From contig CP084614.1 of NCBI GenBank assembly GCA_025917655.1, positions 1,116,001 through 1,180,000 of the forward strand: 64,000 nucleotides of DNA, given 5' to 3'. The position numbers and the translations under genes are program-made. Origin of the DNA: Chlorella sorokiniana (taxonomy: Eukaryota; Chlorophyta; Trebouxiophyceae; Chlorellales; Chlorellaceae). Shown here piece by piece: positions 34,201 through 45,903 of the stretch. Positions within the stretch are counted from its first letter, which is position 1. Every line of letters starts with the position of its first letter. Under the pieces are notes generated by a model. The model searched no databases, was not told the origin of the DNA, and saw only the letters and a list, made by a program, of their open reading frames with translations.

Positions 34201-37200
34201 ACCCGGCCCGCTCTGCCCGCCTGCGCTGCGCAGGTCAGCCAGATCCACCGCTCGCTGCCCCCGGCGGCGTGCTCGTCTTCCTGACGGGGCAGCGCGAGGT
34301 GGAGCACCTGTGCCGCAGGCTGCGCGCCGCCTTCAACCGCAGGCGCGGCGCGGGCAGCAGCAGCAGCAGGGGGTTTTGGGGGCGGCAGGCGGCGGGGAGC
34401 AGCAGCAGCGGGGGCAGGATGCGGGCGGCGCCGCCGACGCGGCAGACCTGGAGGCGGCGGCGGCGGCGGCGCGGGAGGAGGCAGCGGGGGTGGACGCGTT
34501 CAGCTGCGACGCAGCCGAGGCGGGCGAGGAGGCGGCGCTGCTGGATGCGCTGCTGGAGGAGGACCGGGCGGCGGGGGAGGGTGCCGCGCACGACGACTAC
34601 GAAGACGAGTCATCGGGTGGGTCGGTGGGCGGAGTGGGTGGGTCCGCCGCGCTGCGGCACCCGAGACGCTGAGGCCTTGCTGGCCCTGGGTTACGTGAGC
34701 GCTGGACGCGATGCTGTGTCGCGCGCTGCTATGTCCAAGGAAGGCGGGGCCTCCGCTCGGCGGATGGATCACCCCCAGCAGACGGCATGTGCTGATGACG
34801 CCCTCCTCCCCCACACCCACACAGGTGACGAGGAGGAGGTGGTCGTTCTGGGCGGCGAGGGCTTCACCCCCAGCAGATTGCCGAGGCGGAGGCCGACTTT
34901 GAGCGGCGGCTGGGCATCAACCTTGCGGGTGGGTGGGGCTGGGTGGCCTGCAGCACCCCTCGCAGCCTCCTGCAACCAGCCGCCTGCCAGGGTTGAGGTC
35001 GGTCAGGGGCCCATCCGCCTCCTTGCAGCCACACCCCACTAACGCCAGGCCTGTGCTCTCCGCGCAGACCTCAAGGGCGGCGACGGGCAGGCGGCGGGCG
35101 ATGCCAGCGAGGGCCCCGGCCCCCTCCACGTCCTGCCGCTGTACGCGATGCTGCCGCCCGCGGCGCAGGCGCGCGTGTTCGGCCCACCCCGCCCGGCCAC
35201 CGCTTTGTGGTCGTGGCCACCAACGTGGCGGAGACGAGCCTGACGATACCGGGTGGGGGGCTGTGGGGGCTGCGGGGCAGCTGAGCTGTGGTTGGTTCAA
35301 AGCGGGCTTGCTGCAGCTGCGTCGGAGGACAATCTTCCTCGAGATGACCGTGTTGGGTCAACAGCTTTGGGCCCTCTCTCATGCCTCTTGCCCCCCCCCC
35401 TCCCCCTCTTCCCCCTCCACCCCCAACACAAACACCCAGGCATCCGTTACGTCGTGGATGCCGGCCGCTCCAAGCAGCGCCTGCTGGAGAGCGCGGCGGG
35501 GCTGTCACGCTTCGAGGTGCGCTGGGTGAGCAAGGCGTCTGCGGAGCAGCGGGCGGGACGGGCGGGACGCACCGGCCCCGGACACTGCTACAGGTGCGCT
35601 GGCCGGGCAGAGTGGGCCAAGTGGGCCAAGTGGGCCAAGTGGGGGGGTCGGTCGCCCTCCCGCCCACCCTGTGCACCCTGCTCTGCTGCGGCGCTTGCTC
35701 CCAGCCATGTTCATCTGCCTGCCTGCTGCCGCTTGGTGCATGTGCCCCTCTCCATCAAACACCCACACCACAAACACGCACTCACATACACATTGCCGCC
35801 GCCATCCCCCTGCCAGGCTCTACTCCTCCGCCCACTACAACGACACCTTCCCCCAGCACACCCCCGAGATCCGCAACGCACCCCTGGAGGGCGTGGTGCT
35901 GTCTCTCAAGGCCCTGGGGGTGGACAAGCCCCGCGGCTTCCCCTTCCCCACACCCCCAGAGCCCGAGGCGCTGGCCGCCGCCGAGCGCTGCCTGCTGGCG
36001 CTGGCAGGTGGGCCCTTAAAGGGGGGGCCGGAGCGTGGCACTGGACAAGTTTGGGCGCATGTTGGCGCTGGCTGTTGAAAGGCGGGGGGAGGGGGCAGCA
36101 TGCCCAGGGGTGCCGTGACCGGCCCCCTGCAGCTGCGCTCTTGAAACTGGTGCAATGTGCCCTGCCCCTACCCACCCACCCACCCACATGCAGCCCTGGA
36201 CGGCGCCAGCGGGCAGCTGACGGCGCTGGGGCGGGCCATGGCGGCGTACCCCGTCAGCCCGCGCCACGCCCGAATGCTGCTGGAGGCGGCGGCGGCGGAG
36301 GAGGAGCGGGAGGCGGCGGGCGGCGGCGGCGGCGCGGGGGCGCGCCGCGCGCTGCCCTACGCTGTGGCCCTGGCCGCCGTGCTCAGCGTGGACAGCCCCT
36401 TTGTGCACGTGGACTCCATAGCGGCGGCGGAGGGCGGGGAGGCTGAGGGGGAGCAGGGGCGGGGGCAGGGCGGCGAGGAGGCTGGGGCAGCGGCGCAGCA
36501 GAAGGAGGCGGCAAAGAAGCGGCGGGCGGCGGCGCGCCAGGCACACGCGGCGTTCCGGGTGGTGGACAGCGACGCGCTGAGCGCGCTGCGTGCGCTGTGC
36601 GCCTTTGAGGCGGCGGGCGAGGGCGAGGCCTTCTGCCGCCGCTCCTTCCTGCACTTCAAAAACCTGCGGGAGGCGGCGGCCCTGCACAGGCAGCTGGCAC
36701 GCGCGCTGGAGGCCCAGGCGGGGCGGCCCCGGCAACGGCGCCGCAGCGCCGCCGCGCCTGTCCGCCGCGGCCCTCGCGCCCGCCGGCGGCCTGCCGCCGC
36801 CGCCGCCCGGCGTGGCCGAGGCGCTGCGCCGTGCGCTGGCGGCGGGGTGGGCCGACCAGGTGGCGCGCCGCGTGCGCTCGCTGGACCACATCCGCGCCCA
36901 GGGGGGCAGGGCAGCCGCAGCCGCGCGGTGCGGTACCGTCCCGCCGCCCCGCTGGACGAAGACGTCTTCCTGCACCCCGCCTCCGCCCTGCACTCGGCCG
37001 CCCCGAGCTGGCGGTGTACACAGAGCTGGTGCGCACCGCCAAGCGGCCCTACATGGCGGGGCTGACGGCGGTGGAGCCGCGCTGGCTGGCCGAGGTGGCG
37101 GCGCCGCTCTGCGCCTTCTCGCCGCCGCTGGCCGACCCGCCGCCCTTCTACGCGCCCGCCAGGGACGAGGTGCGCCCGCTGGCAGGCAGCCCCTGCTGCG

Positions 37201-37945
37201 GCCCTGCACAGCGCGGCGTGAGCCGCAGCCGGCGCTGCCCTCCATCTCCCTCTGCCTGGCCAGGCCAGCGGTCCCAGCTGCCCAACTCAACCACTCACAC
37301 TTGTTTCGCTGCGCTTGCCGTGCCCCGCAGGTGCTGTGCTGGCACGACGTCACGTTTGGGCGGCACAGCTGGCCGCTGCCCGCGCCGCGCGGCGCCACCC
37401 GGACCCCGCCGAGCGCTGCGCCGTGTTTGGGGCGGCGCTGCTGGAGGGCAAAGTGCTGCCCAGCTTTGCAGGTACCCCGATGGGGCTCTAGGGGTCTTTG
37501 GCGTTGCCGGGCATAGCATGAGTTGAAGAAAGGGGGCGATCATTGTGTCCTGCACACAGCAGTGCCCAGGCCAGCCTGCCGCCCTGTGCCGCCCCCACAC
37601 CACCGCCTGTACCCCCTCCCTCCCCCTCCCCCATCTGCAGGCCTGCGCCAGGGGCTGGCTGTGCCCCCCACATGCTGCTGCGCCCGGAGCTGCGCGTGCA
37701 CCGCCGTGCCGCCGACCTGCTGGCGGCGCTGGCTGCTGCGCAGGTGGACAGCCGCGCAGCGCTGGCGCGCGCTGGGCCGCCAGCCCAGGCCTGCTGCGCC
37801 CGAACTGGCGGCGTGCATGCAGAAGGGGCTGGGCGGGGCGCTGCTGGCGGCGTGGGACGCGCTGCGCGCAGAGGCGGCGGCGCAGGAGACGCCCGCCGCG
37901 GCGGCCCCCAAGGGCGGCAAGAAGAAGCGGCAGCGCGAAGGCTGA
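31266..37945 (+). CDS. DHX37: DEAH-box RNA helicase DHX37 (yeast Dhr1/Ecm16 type)
   Basis: DHX37/Dhr1 is a nucleolar helicase that releases U3 snoRNA during small-subunit rRNA processing. The N-terminus ([20 protein letters not shown]) and [20 protein letters not shown] with an acidic Ser block ([13 protein letters not shown]) fit this family. Helicase motifs: [12 protein letters not shown] (32690-32719); Ia, [23 protein letters not shown] (33250-33266); II, DEAH in [18 protein letters not shown] (33560-33615); III, SAT in [44 protein letters not shown]. The HA2/OB part follows ([64 protein letters not shown]-like) and the end is [11 protein letters not shown]. An acidic Ala/Glu insert (34400-34920) splits the RecA2 region. 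The intron 32720-32906 starts GCAAGG, not GT. Frames shift near 32070, 32960, 33945, 34280, 35190, 36730, 36990, 37380 and 37760. Confidence 0.93.
33282..33394. repeat. Long imperfect (GT)n tract in a DHX37 intron
   Basis: GT/GC/GGGT dinucleotide-rich tract of about 110 bases that starts 15 bases after the 5' splice site at 33267. Confidence 0.85.
35612..35644. repeat. 9-bp tandem repeat in a DHX37 intron
   Basis: Three exact copies of gtgggccaa plus a partial fourth, close to the 5' splice site after the GHCYR exon. Confidence 0.85.
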
Positions 37946-38298
37946 GAGGGCCTCTTGCGGACCTTGCTTTGCAAGTCGTGTTCTGGTTTTACTTTATTGT
38001 GATCTCTTCAGTAAGAACAGAAATGAACAGGTGCAAGCAGAAGCTGTGGGCATGCGGGGTGTGCCTGCGTAGTCACGCAGCCCGCTGCACTGCGGCGGCA
38101 GTGCCACGTTGTGCTGTCGCAGTGCAGCAGCTAGGGCTGGCCTGCTTGAACATTGAGGAATCGGTCCAAACCACAGAAAAATACCAGCAATCATGAAACA
38201 TGTAATATCGACTGTCTTGCGTGCCGACAAGAAGCGCTGCGCTGCGGGCTGCAGCCCAGAGTGCAGCAGACAGAGGCCGGCCGTGCCTGCACCGTCCT
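37946..38298. other. Convergent 3' ends of DHX37 and glucosidase II alpha
   Basis: About 350 bases between two stop codons. It is AT-richer than its flanks and has a TGTAA for DHX37 at 38201-38205. No gene is seen. Confidence 0.5.
38201..38205 (+). terminator. TGTAA polyadenylation signal for DHX37
   Basis: TGTAA 256 bases after the DHX37 stop and 93 bases before the glucosidase II stop, so the two transcripts probably overlap at their ends. Confidence 0.55.
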
Positions 38299-41200
38299 TC
38301 AGCTGACGCTGCCTGCAGTGCCGGCGGCGGGTGAGAAGCGTATGCTCCAGCTGCCCCCTGCAGGCAGCGCCGCCCTGCGCACCACCAGCGCTGCATCCGG
38401 CAGGCCCTCCCTGTTGTACAGCGGCCCCGGCGCCGCCTCCAGCTGCCGCTGCTGCGCGCCATCGGCGCCCACCACCGCCGCCGACCAGCGGGCGGGGCCG
38501 CCGGGCAGGCCCAGCACCACCAGCCGGTCGATGGCCACGCCGGGATCGTAGCCGGCCGTTGGCGGAGGCAGGTGCGCCGCCGCGTGGTCGCCCGCGCTGC
38601 TGGTCAGCAGGCCGTCGGCGCTGAAGCGGAAGGAGCGGAAGGCGTACTCTCCGCGCTGCACAGGGGGAGCGTGCGCCGCACAAACAGAGAGGTCAACCGG
38701 GCGAGCGCGAGGCGGAGGTGCCTTGCTGCCGGCCAATGTCAGATCGAAGCCTGGGCTGCCGGGTGGCATGCTTGGCGGCAGGGCGAGGCCGAGGCCGCTG
38801 TCCGCGGGCGTCAGGCATTGGCACAGGCAGGCGGTGGCACAGGCCCCCCCACCCACCCAACACCCGCCCACCTGGAAGGCGAAGCTGCGGCCGTCGTCCA
38901 GGTAGAGGCCGCCGGCGGCCTGCCCCTCGCGGTCCAGGGCCACCACCAGGGTGATCGGGTCCCGCGCCATCTGCAGCACACCAAGGCGCACGACGGGGGT
39001 GAGATGAGCGGGTGCCGGGCGGGTGCCAGAGCGCACAAGGCTCTGGGTGCCCAGCTCTGTGCATGAGCAGGGGGCGGGCGGGCGGGAGGGCGGTGGGAGG
39101 GCGGAGGGCGGGTCGGCGCACCCACCCACCTGTGCGGTGGAGCGGCGGGGGCGCTCCTTCAGCGTCAGCATGGTGCCGCCGCGCAGGTAGGAGCGGATGA
39201 AGTCCAGGGTGACGGGGGCGCTGCGGGCGGTGGCGGGCGGCGCAGGGCAGCGCGTGCGCCTGTCAGGTCACCAGCCTCTGGGGGGATGCCTGATGGGAGG
39301 GCCCGACCAAGGGCCGGCAGTTGACCGCGGCGCCTCCTCCCCGCGAAACCTTCCTCCCCTCCCGGGTGGCCGCGCCTCCACTAGGCGGGCGCCGCCCCAG
39401 GCGCACCTGAAGTTGCGGTGCTCGGGGTGGGCGGCGTCGATGGCGGCTCCGTCCAGGTTGTCGTACCACAGGCCCCCGCCCGGCAGCACCACTCCCACCT
39501 CGGTGGCACCCTCATCCAGCACGGGCGCCACCAGCAGGGAGGGGCCTGCAGAGCAGGCGGAGGGCGGCCCAGGGCGGCCCGGATGGACATGCGACCGTGG
39601 CATGGCTTCGCCGCAGCGCAGCGCAGCGGGCAGGAAAAGCAGTGTGGCACGCCAGGCCGATCAGCCAGCTGTCTGAGACACCACGCAGCCTGCCCAATCC
39701 CACTGCAACCCCACCCCAGCCTTGTGTGCTCCCCCAGGCTGCTGCCCTGCCCCTGCCCACCCACCCACCCACCCAGCATGAAGTTGTGCTGCTCGGCAAA
39801 GAAGTCGGGCTCCTCGGGAACTCGTAGAAGAGGGGGCGCATGACGGGTGCGCCGCTGGCGTTGGCCGCCAGGAACTGGGTGTAGAGGTAGGGCAGCAGCG
39901 CGTACCTGGCGGTACAGCGGAACGGCTGGCGTGGGCGGTGTGTGTGTGTTTTTGGGGGGGAGGCTTGTGGGCAATCACTGCCCAGAGAGAGTGTGGGGAG
40001 CAAGTTGTCAACATGGACTGCGGCTGCCGCAGGGGAGGCCGCGTGCGGGGCAAGGTTCAGTCCGTCCCCACCGCCGCCGCCCCAGCTGCCGCCGCCAGCC
40101 CACCTCTGGCGGATGGCGTCCCGCATGCGCGCCGTGTTGTCCTCGCCAAACAGCCAGGGCTCCCGCCGCTTGGCCTCCAGGTGGGCGTGGCCGCGCATGA
40201 AGGGGTAGAAGGCGGCCAGCTGGTACCAGCGCACCAGCAGCTCGGGGCCGGGGTTGCCGAAGAAGCCGCCGATGTCGGCACCTGTGTTTGGGGGAGGGGC
40301 AAGCCAGCGCGCTGCGCATGAGGCTCCGGCTCCCGGACAGAAGCCAGCAGGCCGTGACGGCAGCCTCAGCACTGCTGCAGGCGGGCACAGCAAGCGGTGC
40401 CAGGCGGCCCAGCCTGGCGGGAAGCTCACCCGAGAAGGGCAGCCCCGCCACGTTGATGGCCAGCAGCATGGGCACAGAAACCTTCAGGTGCTCCCAGCTG
40501 GCTGCAGCGGGTGCAGCGGGGGCAGGGCGGCGCGGTCAACGTGGGTGCTGCATGCCCGCAGGCGCGGCTGCGAAATGTGGAGGTCTGAGAAGAGGTCCAA
40601 AGCCCAGCCAAGGCGCAGCCAGGCGCTGGGAATGCGGGGGCGCTGCCCACCTTCGTTGTCGCCCGTCCAGATGGCGCCGATGCGCTGCGTGCCGGCAAAG
40701 AAGGCGCGCGACAGCACAAAGGGGCGGTCGCCGTCGGGGCCCCACTCCTCAAAGCCGCGCTTCCTGCGGGCGTGGCCGGGGGCCAAGAGGCAGGGGCGGC
40801 GGCGGGTCGGGCAGACGCTGACACCCCAGCAACCGTTTGCGGCTTGGGCAGGCTGGCAGCCACGCGCACACCGCCATGTCCGCCCCCTCGCCCCCCTCTT
40901 CGCAGCGTCCCCACCTCAGCCCGTCTGCCGTTGCCATGTGGTAGAAGTAGCCGTACACGTTGTGCACGTCGCGGTGCTCGGCGGTGCCGTTGAGGTGCAG
41001 GTTGTCCTTGTGCATGGTGATCTGCGGGCGGCGGGTGAGGCAGCCAGGACGCGGCGGGGGCCGCTGTTGGCTCCTGCCTTGACACAAGGGCACCACATGG
41101 CTGCAACCGAGGGCAGCCCGGCGGTATGTCACTTGCTCTTTCCCCCTTTTCCCCCCCGCCACCACACAGAGACACACACCTCCGGGCCGTTGAACACGGA

Positions 41201-43875
41201 CGGCTCGTTCATGTCGTTCCAGATGTAGAGGCTGCGGGTGCTGCCCTCGTACACGCGCGTGGAGAACTGCTGCGCCCACCAGTCGCGCACCGCGGGGCTC
41301 ACCATGTCGAGGTAGGAGGAGGAGCCGGGCCAGCACCAGCTGCGGGGTGGCGGCGGCAGCAGGCAGGTGCAGGCAGGGTGAGCGGCGGGGGCGGGGCAGG
41401 CAGGAGCGCCACCACAGGCAGACAGGCAAGGCGAGCAGGCGCGCACGTGGTGACAGAAGCGCAGAGAGCGGTGAGCGCTCTCCTCGGCAGACGGGCGGGG
41501 GCCTGGAAGGAAGCTGAAAAGAGCGCGGCCCCCCCCCCCCACCCCCTTTCACCCGTCAAAGTCGGCGCCGTCCTTGTTCTTCACGTACAGCCCCTTCTCC
41601 TCCGCCTCCTTGAACACCCGCCAGGCGGAGTCCCGCTTGATGTGGGGGTCCACGATGGTCACCATCTGGGGCAAGGAAGGGGCGCAGCAGGAACAAAAAC
41701 AGCATAATGAGGCGGTGAACACGTGTGTGTGTTGGAATGGGGGAGGTGGCAAGGGGGATGCACATGCACGCGTGGCGGTGTCGCAACAGCCCAGGCTGTA
41801 GGCACTCCCAACCGGCCGGCGCATTGCTGGAGGCCACCCACCTTGCGACCCCGGGAGGCGAGGTCGTCCTGCATGCGCACCGGGGTGGGGAAGTAGCTCT
41901 TGTCCCTGCGGGGGTGGGTGGGTGGGGGTCTTACATCACGGGGAAAAGGTGGGCGGCACTTCTTCCCTGGCTCGTGGGGCACGCCAGCAGGCACCCGCCC
42001 GCCCGCGCGCCCCCTCCCTCCCCCGGCCGCTAGCCGTTTGCCTCACCAAGTGAAGTAGCGCTTGCCGTCGGTGTGCTCAATGTCCAGCCACAGCACGTCG
42101 TAGGGGATGTTGTGGGCGTCAAACCCGCCGTCCACGGCAGCCACATCTGGGCGGGGGAGGGGAGGCGGCAACCAAGCTCTCATGCCTGATCGTCGCGAGC
42201 GCGCACACGCAAACGAAGACTGGGCAGCACGCGCCCCTCACCCCCTGCGCCTCACCCTGCTCATCCTTGTAGTTCCAGCGGCACTGGTGGTAGCCCAGCG
42301 CAAACATCTGGGGCAGCGCGGAGCCGCCGGTGAGCGCGGCAAACTGGCGCGCCACGTCAGCTGGGCGGGGGCCCACAAACACAAACAGGTCCAGCACGCC
42401 GCTCTCGGCAATCCACTGGGTGGAGGCGCCGCCCTCGCCCTGCGCCACGTCCACATACATCTCCGCAGCGTTCAGCCTGGGATGGGGGAGGAAGGGAAGG
42501 GGCACGCGACGCAACACAGAGGAGTGAGAGGCAGGCTTGGCAGGCGGCGGGAGGGCAGCGAGGGTAGGGGCGGAGCGAGGGGGTGCGGCGCCGCCGCCCA
42601 CCAGAAGGCGCCGATGGTCTGGTCCGCGCGGTGCGCCAGCACAAGGGGGATGGAGCCGTACAGGCCAAAGGGCGAGTCGTGCAGGTACTCAAACACGTCC
42701 AGGTTGTACAGGCGGTACGGGTCTGGGGAAAGGAAGGGAGGGATGGAGGGTGGGTGGGGGGCTGCTGAGATATCCACTGGCGCATGTCTTGAGCAGGGCC
42801 GTCGGGCCGCACATCATGCAGGCACACCGGCGATCAAGCTGCACAGGGCCAAGCAGAGGGCTGCCTGCACGGTGCGGGCGCCGCTGCGGGTGCCGCACCC
42901 GAGATGGGGCCCTCCGGGCCCATCGTGGGGCGCAGCGCCAGGTCGGTGGCATGCTGCGGGATGCCGTACAGGTGGCGGGACCCGGGAACTGGAGGTCAAA
43001 GGAGATGGCGGTGGGGCCCTTGGGCTTGGAGTCGTGGTGGCTCTTAAAGTTCTCCGCCCACCAGCCCTCCGGGTCATCCTCCCGCCGCTCGCGCTGGTGC
43101 TCGAAGATGAACTGCTGGCCGCCGTTCCACACCAGCACCGGCGAGCCGCCCACGCTGACCTCCAGCTGGGCGGGCGCCGTGCGCAGCTCCGCCTCGGCAG
43201 ACCCCATGCGCAGCCTCAGCTTGGTGTGGCTCTTCTTCACGACCTCCCAGGCCTGCGGGGCAGCAAGCGGCACAGCATGCTGTAAGCAGGATTCACATTG
43301 TAAACTCTGTCGAGAAGATGAAGCACACAATGGGCATAATAAAGGCAGAGTCTGAGAGAGCTGTGCTGGGTGGAGGCTGCTCTCCCTGTCGCGCCGACCG
43401 GGCCCCACCTGCTCCCGCTGCTCCAGCCCCGGCAGCAGCACGTCAGGGACCTCCCAGCGCCCCTTCTCGGCAGCTTCGTTGACAAACAGGCGCAGGGTGT
43501 CGCCGTAGGCAGTCAGCACGAGATAGAAGGTGCCGTTGGTGTCCTGCACGTTCTGCACGGTGGCAGTGACGCTGGGGCCGTCCACAGCCACCGTCTCCGG
43601 CAGCAGCACGAACGCATCGCTGGTGTTGCCGCGCAGACGTGTACAGAATGCAGATTCCTCGCACTTCTGCGGCAGGCAACGGAGCAGCGGGGCGTGGGCA
43701 GAGGGGGTGATAAATCGCGAGCACACTGCAGCACACCCAGCTATCTGATTGGATTGATGGTCCGATGGGATGATGGTGCGCCGGTGTTGCACACCTTAAA
43801 CTCTTCGGCCTTGAAGCCCCAGCCGGAGCCCACCGCCGCAGCCAGCAGCAAGGCAAGCAGCACGGAGGGTGCCAT
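38299..43875 (-). CDS. GANAB: ER glucosidase II catalytic alpha subunit (GH31)
   Basis: Glucosidase II trims the two inner glucoses of N-glycans in the ER and so releases glycoproteins from calnexin/calreticulin, opposing UGGT. Exon 1 (43795-43875) encodes exactly 27 residues with a signal peptide ([20 protein letters not shown], then FKAEEFK). Exon 2 starts at 43666 with [11 protein letters not shown] and carries the N-terminal beta domain. Then come [31 protein letters not shown]-like, [47 protein letters not shown] and [42 protein letters not shown], the nucleophile block [15 protein letters not shown] (41190-41235) and YGYFYHMAT follow. The acid/base block is [11 protein letters not shown], followed by [40 protein letters not shown] and [11 protein letters not shown]. 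The protein ends [17 protein letters not shown]. Some one-base frame breaks occur (e.g. near 42960). Confidence 0.94.
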
Positions 43876-44256
43876 CGACACGTCAATAAGTATTGAACGA
43901 CGTGAAGGAGTTCATAAAGACACTAACAAAGGAGAGGCGAAGCTGGGTTGATCTCTTCGGCACAGGGCCCCGCTTCACGCCCCTCCGGATGCCCTCAATC
44001 GATCTCAAACGTCTTCAAGGAAACCACTATCAGAGGACGCCACATGAGCCACAAACTGGCAAAAGTACAGCCACTGTACAGCGGCGGAGGATGCGGCATG
44101 CTTCGTCACCAGCCTTCCCTCTGTGTCGAAAGCTGATAATCTCATATGTATTGCAATGATGTGCATATATTGAAGCAGCATGCAGAGGGCTGGCAGATGC
44201 AAGCATACAGAAGGGAAAACAGTTCGGTCACTGAGAGGCAGATGCCGGCACTGCCA
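43876..44256. other. Spacer: glucosidase II promoter and 3' end of the GT31 gene
   Basis: About 380 AT-richer bases between two minus-strand genes. It holds the presumed promoter of glucosidase II alpha next to 43876 and the 3' end of the GT31 transcript next to 44256. No gene is seen. Confidence 0.45.
43878..43906 (-). promoter_or_regulatory. Two ACGT-core motifs directly upstream of glucosidase II alpha
   Basis: On the minus strand, TGACGTGT (43878-43885) ends two bases before the ATG, and TTCACGTC (43899-43906) lies about 20 bases further upstream. ACGT cores bind bZIP factors, and TGACGTGT resembles ER-stress (UPR) elements. This is suggestive for an ER-folding gene, but the motif is short and could be chance. 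Confidence 0.25.
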
Positions 44257-45903
44257 TCACAACGGCTGCGTGGTGTCGTATTCCTTCCGCGGGTGGATGC
44301 CCTTTGCCGCCCTCTCTCGCTTGGCGCGAAGCTGCCTCACCGCCTCCGCATCCCAGGCAGGGTCGGAGCGGCGCTCAAAGCTGAAGATGGGCGCCCTCAG
44401 CGGCAGTGCGCCGGTGGGGTCGGTGGGCGGCAGGTGGCAGAGTTCCGAAGCTGCAAGCTGCGGCAGCGCTGCTGCAGCGTCGCACAGGCCGGCGCAGACG
44501 GGAATGTCGTAGACTGCCAGGGAGGTGGCGCTGCAGTTTGTCTCACACAGTCGGCGGTCGTCGTAATGGTTTGCGTTGAAGGCCAGCAGCCAGCTGCCAA
44601 TCGTCACGTCTGCGCAGCACAGCGAGCCGATGAGGCACCGAAACAGCGGTTGAGCATGCTGCCTGGCCCACAGGCAGCGCGCAGGTGGAGGCGGCCCGTC
44701 GCGGTGCCCACCTTCATTGGCAAACTGGCGCAGGCTGCCGTCACGCATGGCGGCCAGGTCCCGCGCCACGCGCCCGCTCAGCACGTAGATGCTGCCCCAG
44801 GCGTGTGTGAAGTAGGAGGAGCCGCCCAGCAGCTGGTGCTGCGGCTCGTACCATCTGTACCGAGGCGATTTGATGATCTGCCCCGTCTTCATGCAGCCAA
44901 CGTAGTCTGCACACAAGCCAGCCGACGCGGGTGAGGGATGGGTGGTGAGGCGCTGAAGACCCGCCAAACACCGCCTGGACGGGCAGCGCCAGCCACAGAG
45001 CGCCGGTGTGCAGAGCACATGCATGCAGGCATCCCACCCGCTGAGATGTCATGCCACTGCGCCACCGCGTGCGGCAGACGGTCCAGCCGCAGGTACACGT
45101 CGTCGTCGACCTTCACGATGTACTGCGGATTGTACTGCTCGGTCACAGCCTGCTCGATGAGTGCATCGAACGCAGGTCGATGAAGGATTCAGCGCTGTGC
45201 AGCTGCGGCCGGCAGCCTGCCAAGGGTTCCCCGTGGTGTGCACCCACCCTGAGGAACATCAGAGTCTTGGTGGGCAAGCTGTTGTAGGCCTCTGTGAGGT
45301 CCAGGCGCAGGAAGTCGCCATGTGCTGCCTCCTCCGCCTCAATGGCTGCCTTCTGTGCGGGGTCGGTCGAATGGCCGATTACAAAGCGCACTCGGATGCC
45401 CTGCTCCAGCTCCAGAGCAGCCAGCGCCGCGGTGCTGCTGGGCACCCATGATGACCGCAGCGCCTGCCGCCGTGCCTCGTAATTGTACTTGACTTCCTGG
45501 CTTGTTGTGAAGCCGGTCTGCACACTAAGAGTAGTGCCGTTGAGCTAGTGTATTGAGGCTGGCCAGCCCCAGTTAGAAATGGGCCAGGGTGCGGTTAGCG
45601 CCGCAGCGGGCGGGAGGCAGATTGGGAGAGCGGGCTCGCCTGGACCCCAACGAACGCCAGAAGGGGCGTGTGCCGGCGATGGGCGCCCTTCAGGCTGCCC
45701 GCCTGCCCTTCCAAGGCACCCCGCTCGGTGTTGGCTGTGCCAACACTGTCGAGTGAACCCGGAACGTCGCTTGCTGCTGATATAAGGGTTCTGATTATCC
45801 ATCCGAGCGCCAAGCCCAGCACCAGAGGCGCCAGCTGCCCGGCCATCGCTCGCCCGCTCCCATTCCTCAGCTGAGGCCTGCCGCTGTGTCGCGGCAACAT
45901 CAA
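44257..45903 (-). CDS. GT31 family beta-1,3-galactosyltransferase-like type II membrane protein
   Basis: GT31 enzymes add beta-1,3-linked galactose or N-acetylglucosamine in the Golgi. The N-terminus has one hydrophobic anchor (LAPLVLGLALGWIIRTLIS) and a stem. The domain follows: YEARRQALRSSWVPS, RVRFVIGHS, EEAAHGDFLRLDLTEAYNSL, PTKTLMFLR, QYIVKVDDDVYLRLDRLPHA (DDD metal motif), YRWYEPQHQLLGGSSYFTHA, WGSIYVLSGRVARDLA and DVTIGSWLLAFNANHYDDRR. The end is Cys-rich with a basic tail. Exon 1 ends at 45640 with CAG|GCGAGC, a GC-type donor, and exon 2 starts at 45517 so that V-Q-T-G-F is continuous. Further junctions: 45248 to about 45151, then near 45052, 44907 and 44609. The start could be 45903 or the in-frame ATG at 45846, which puts the anchor nearer the N-terminus. 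The acceptor sugar is unknown. Confidence 0.87.

Noticed and set aside
42107-43285. 392-codon open frame on the plus strand opposite glucosidase II alpha
   Set aside because: It is the antisense shadow of conserved GH31 exons. GC-rich coding DNA gives long antisense frames throughout this window.
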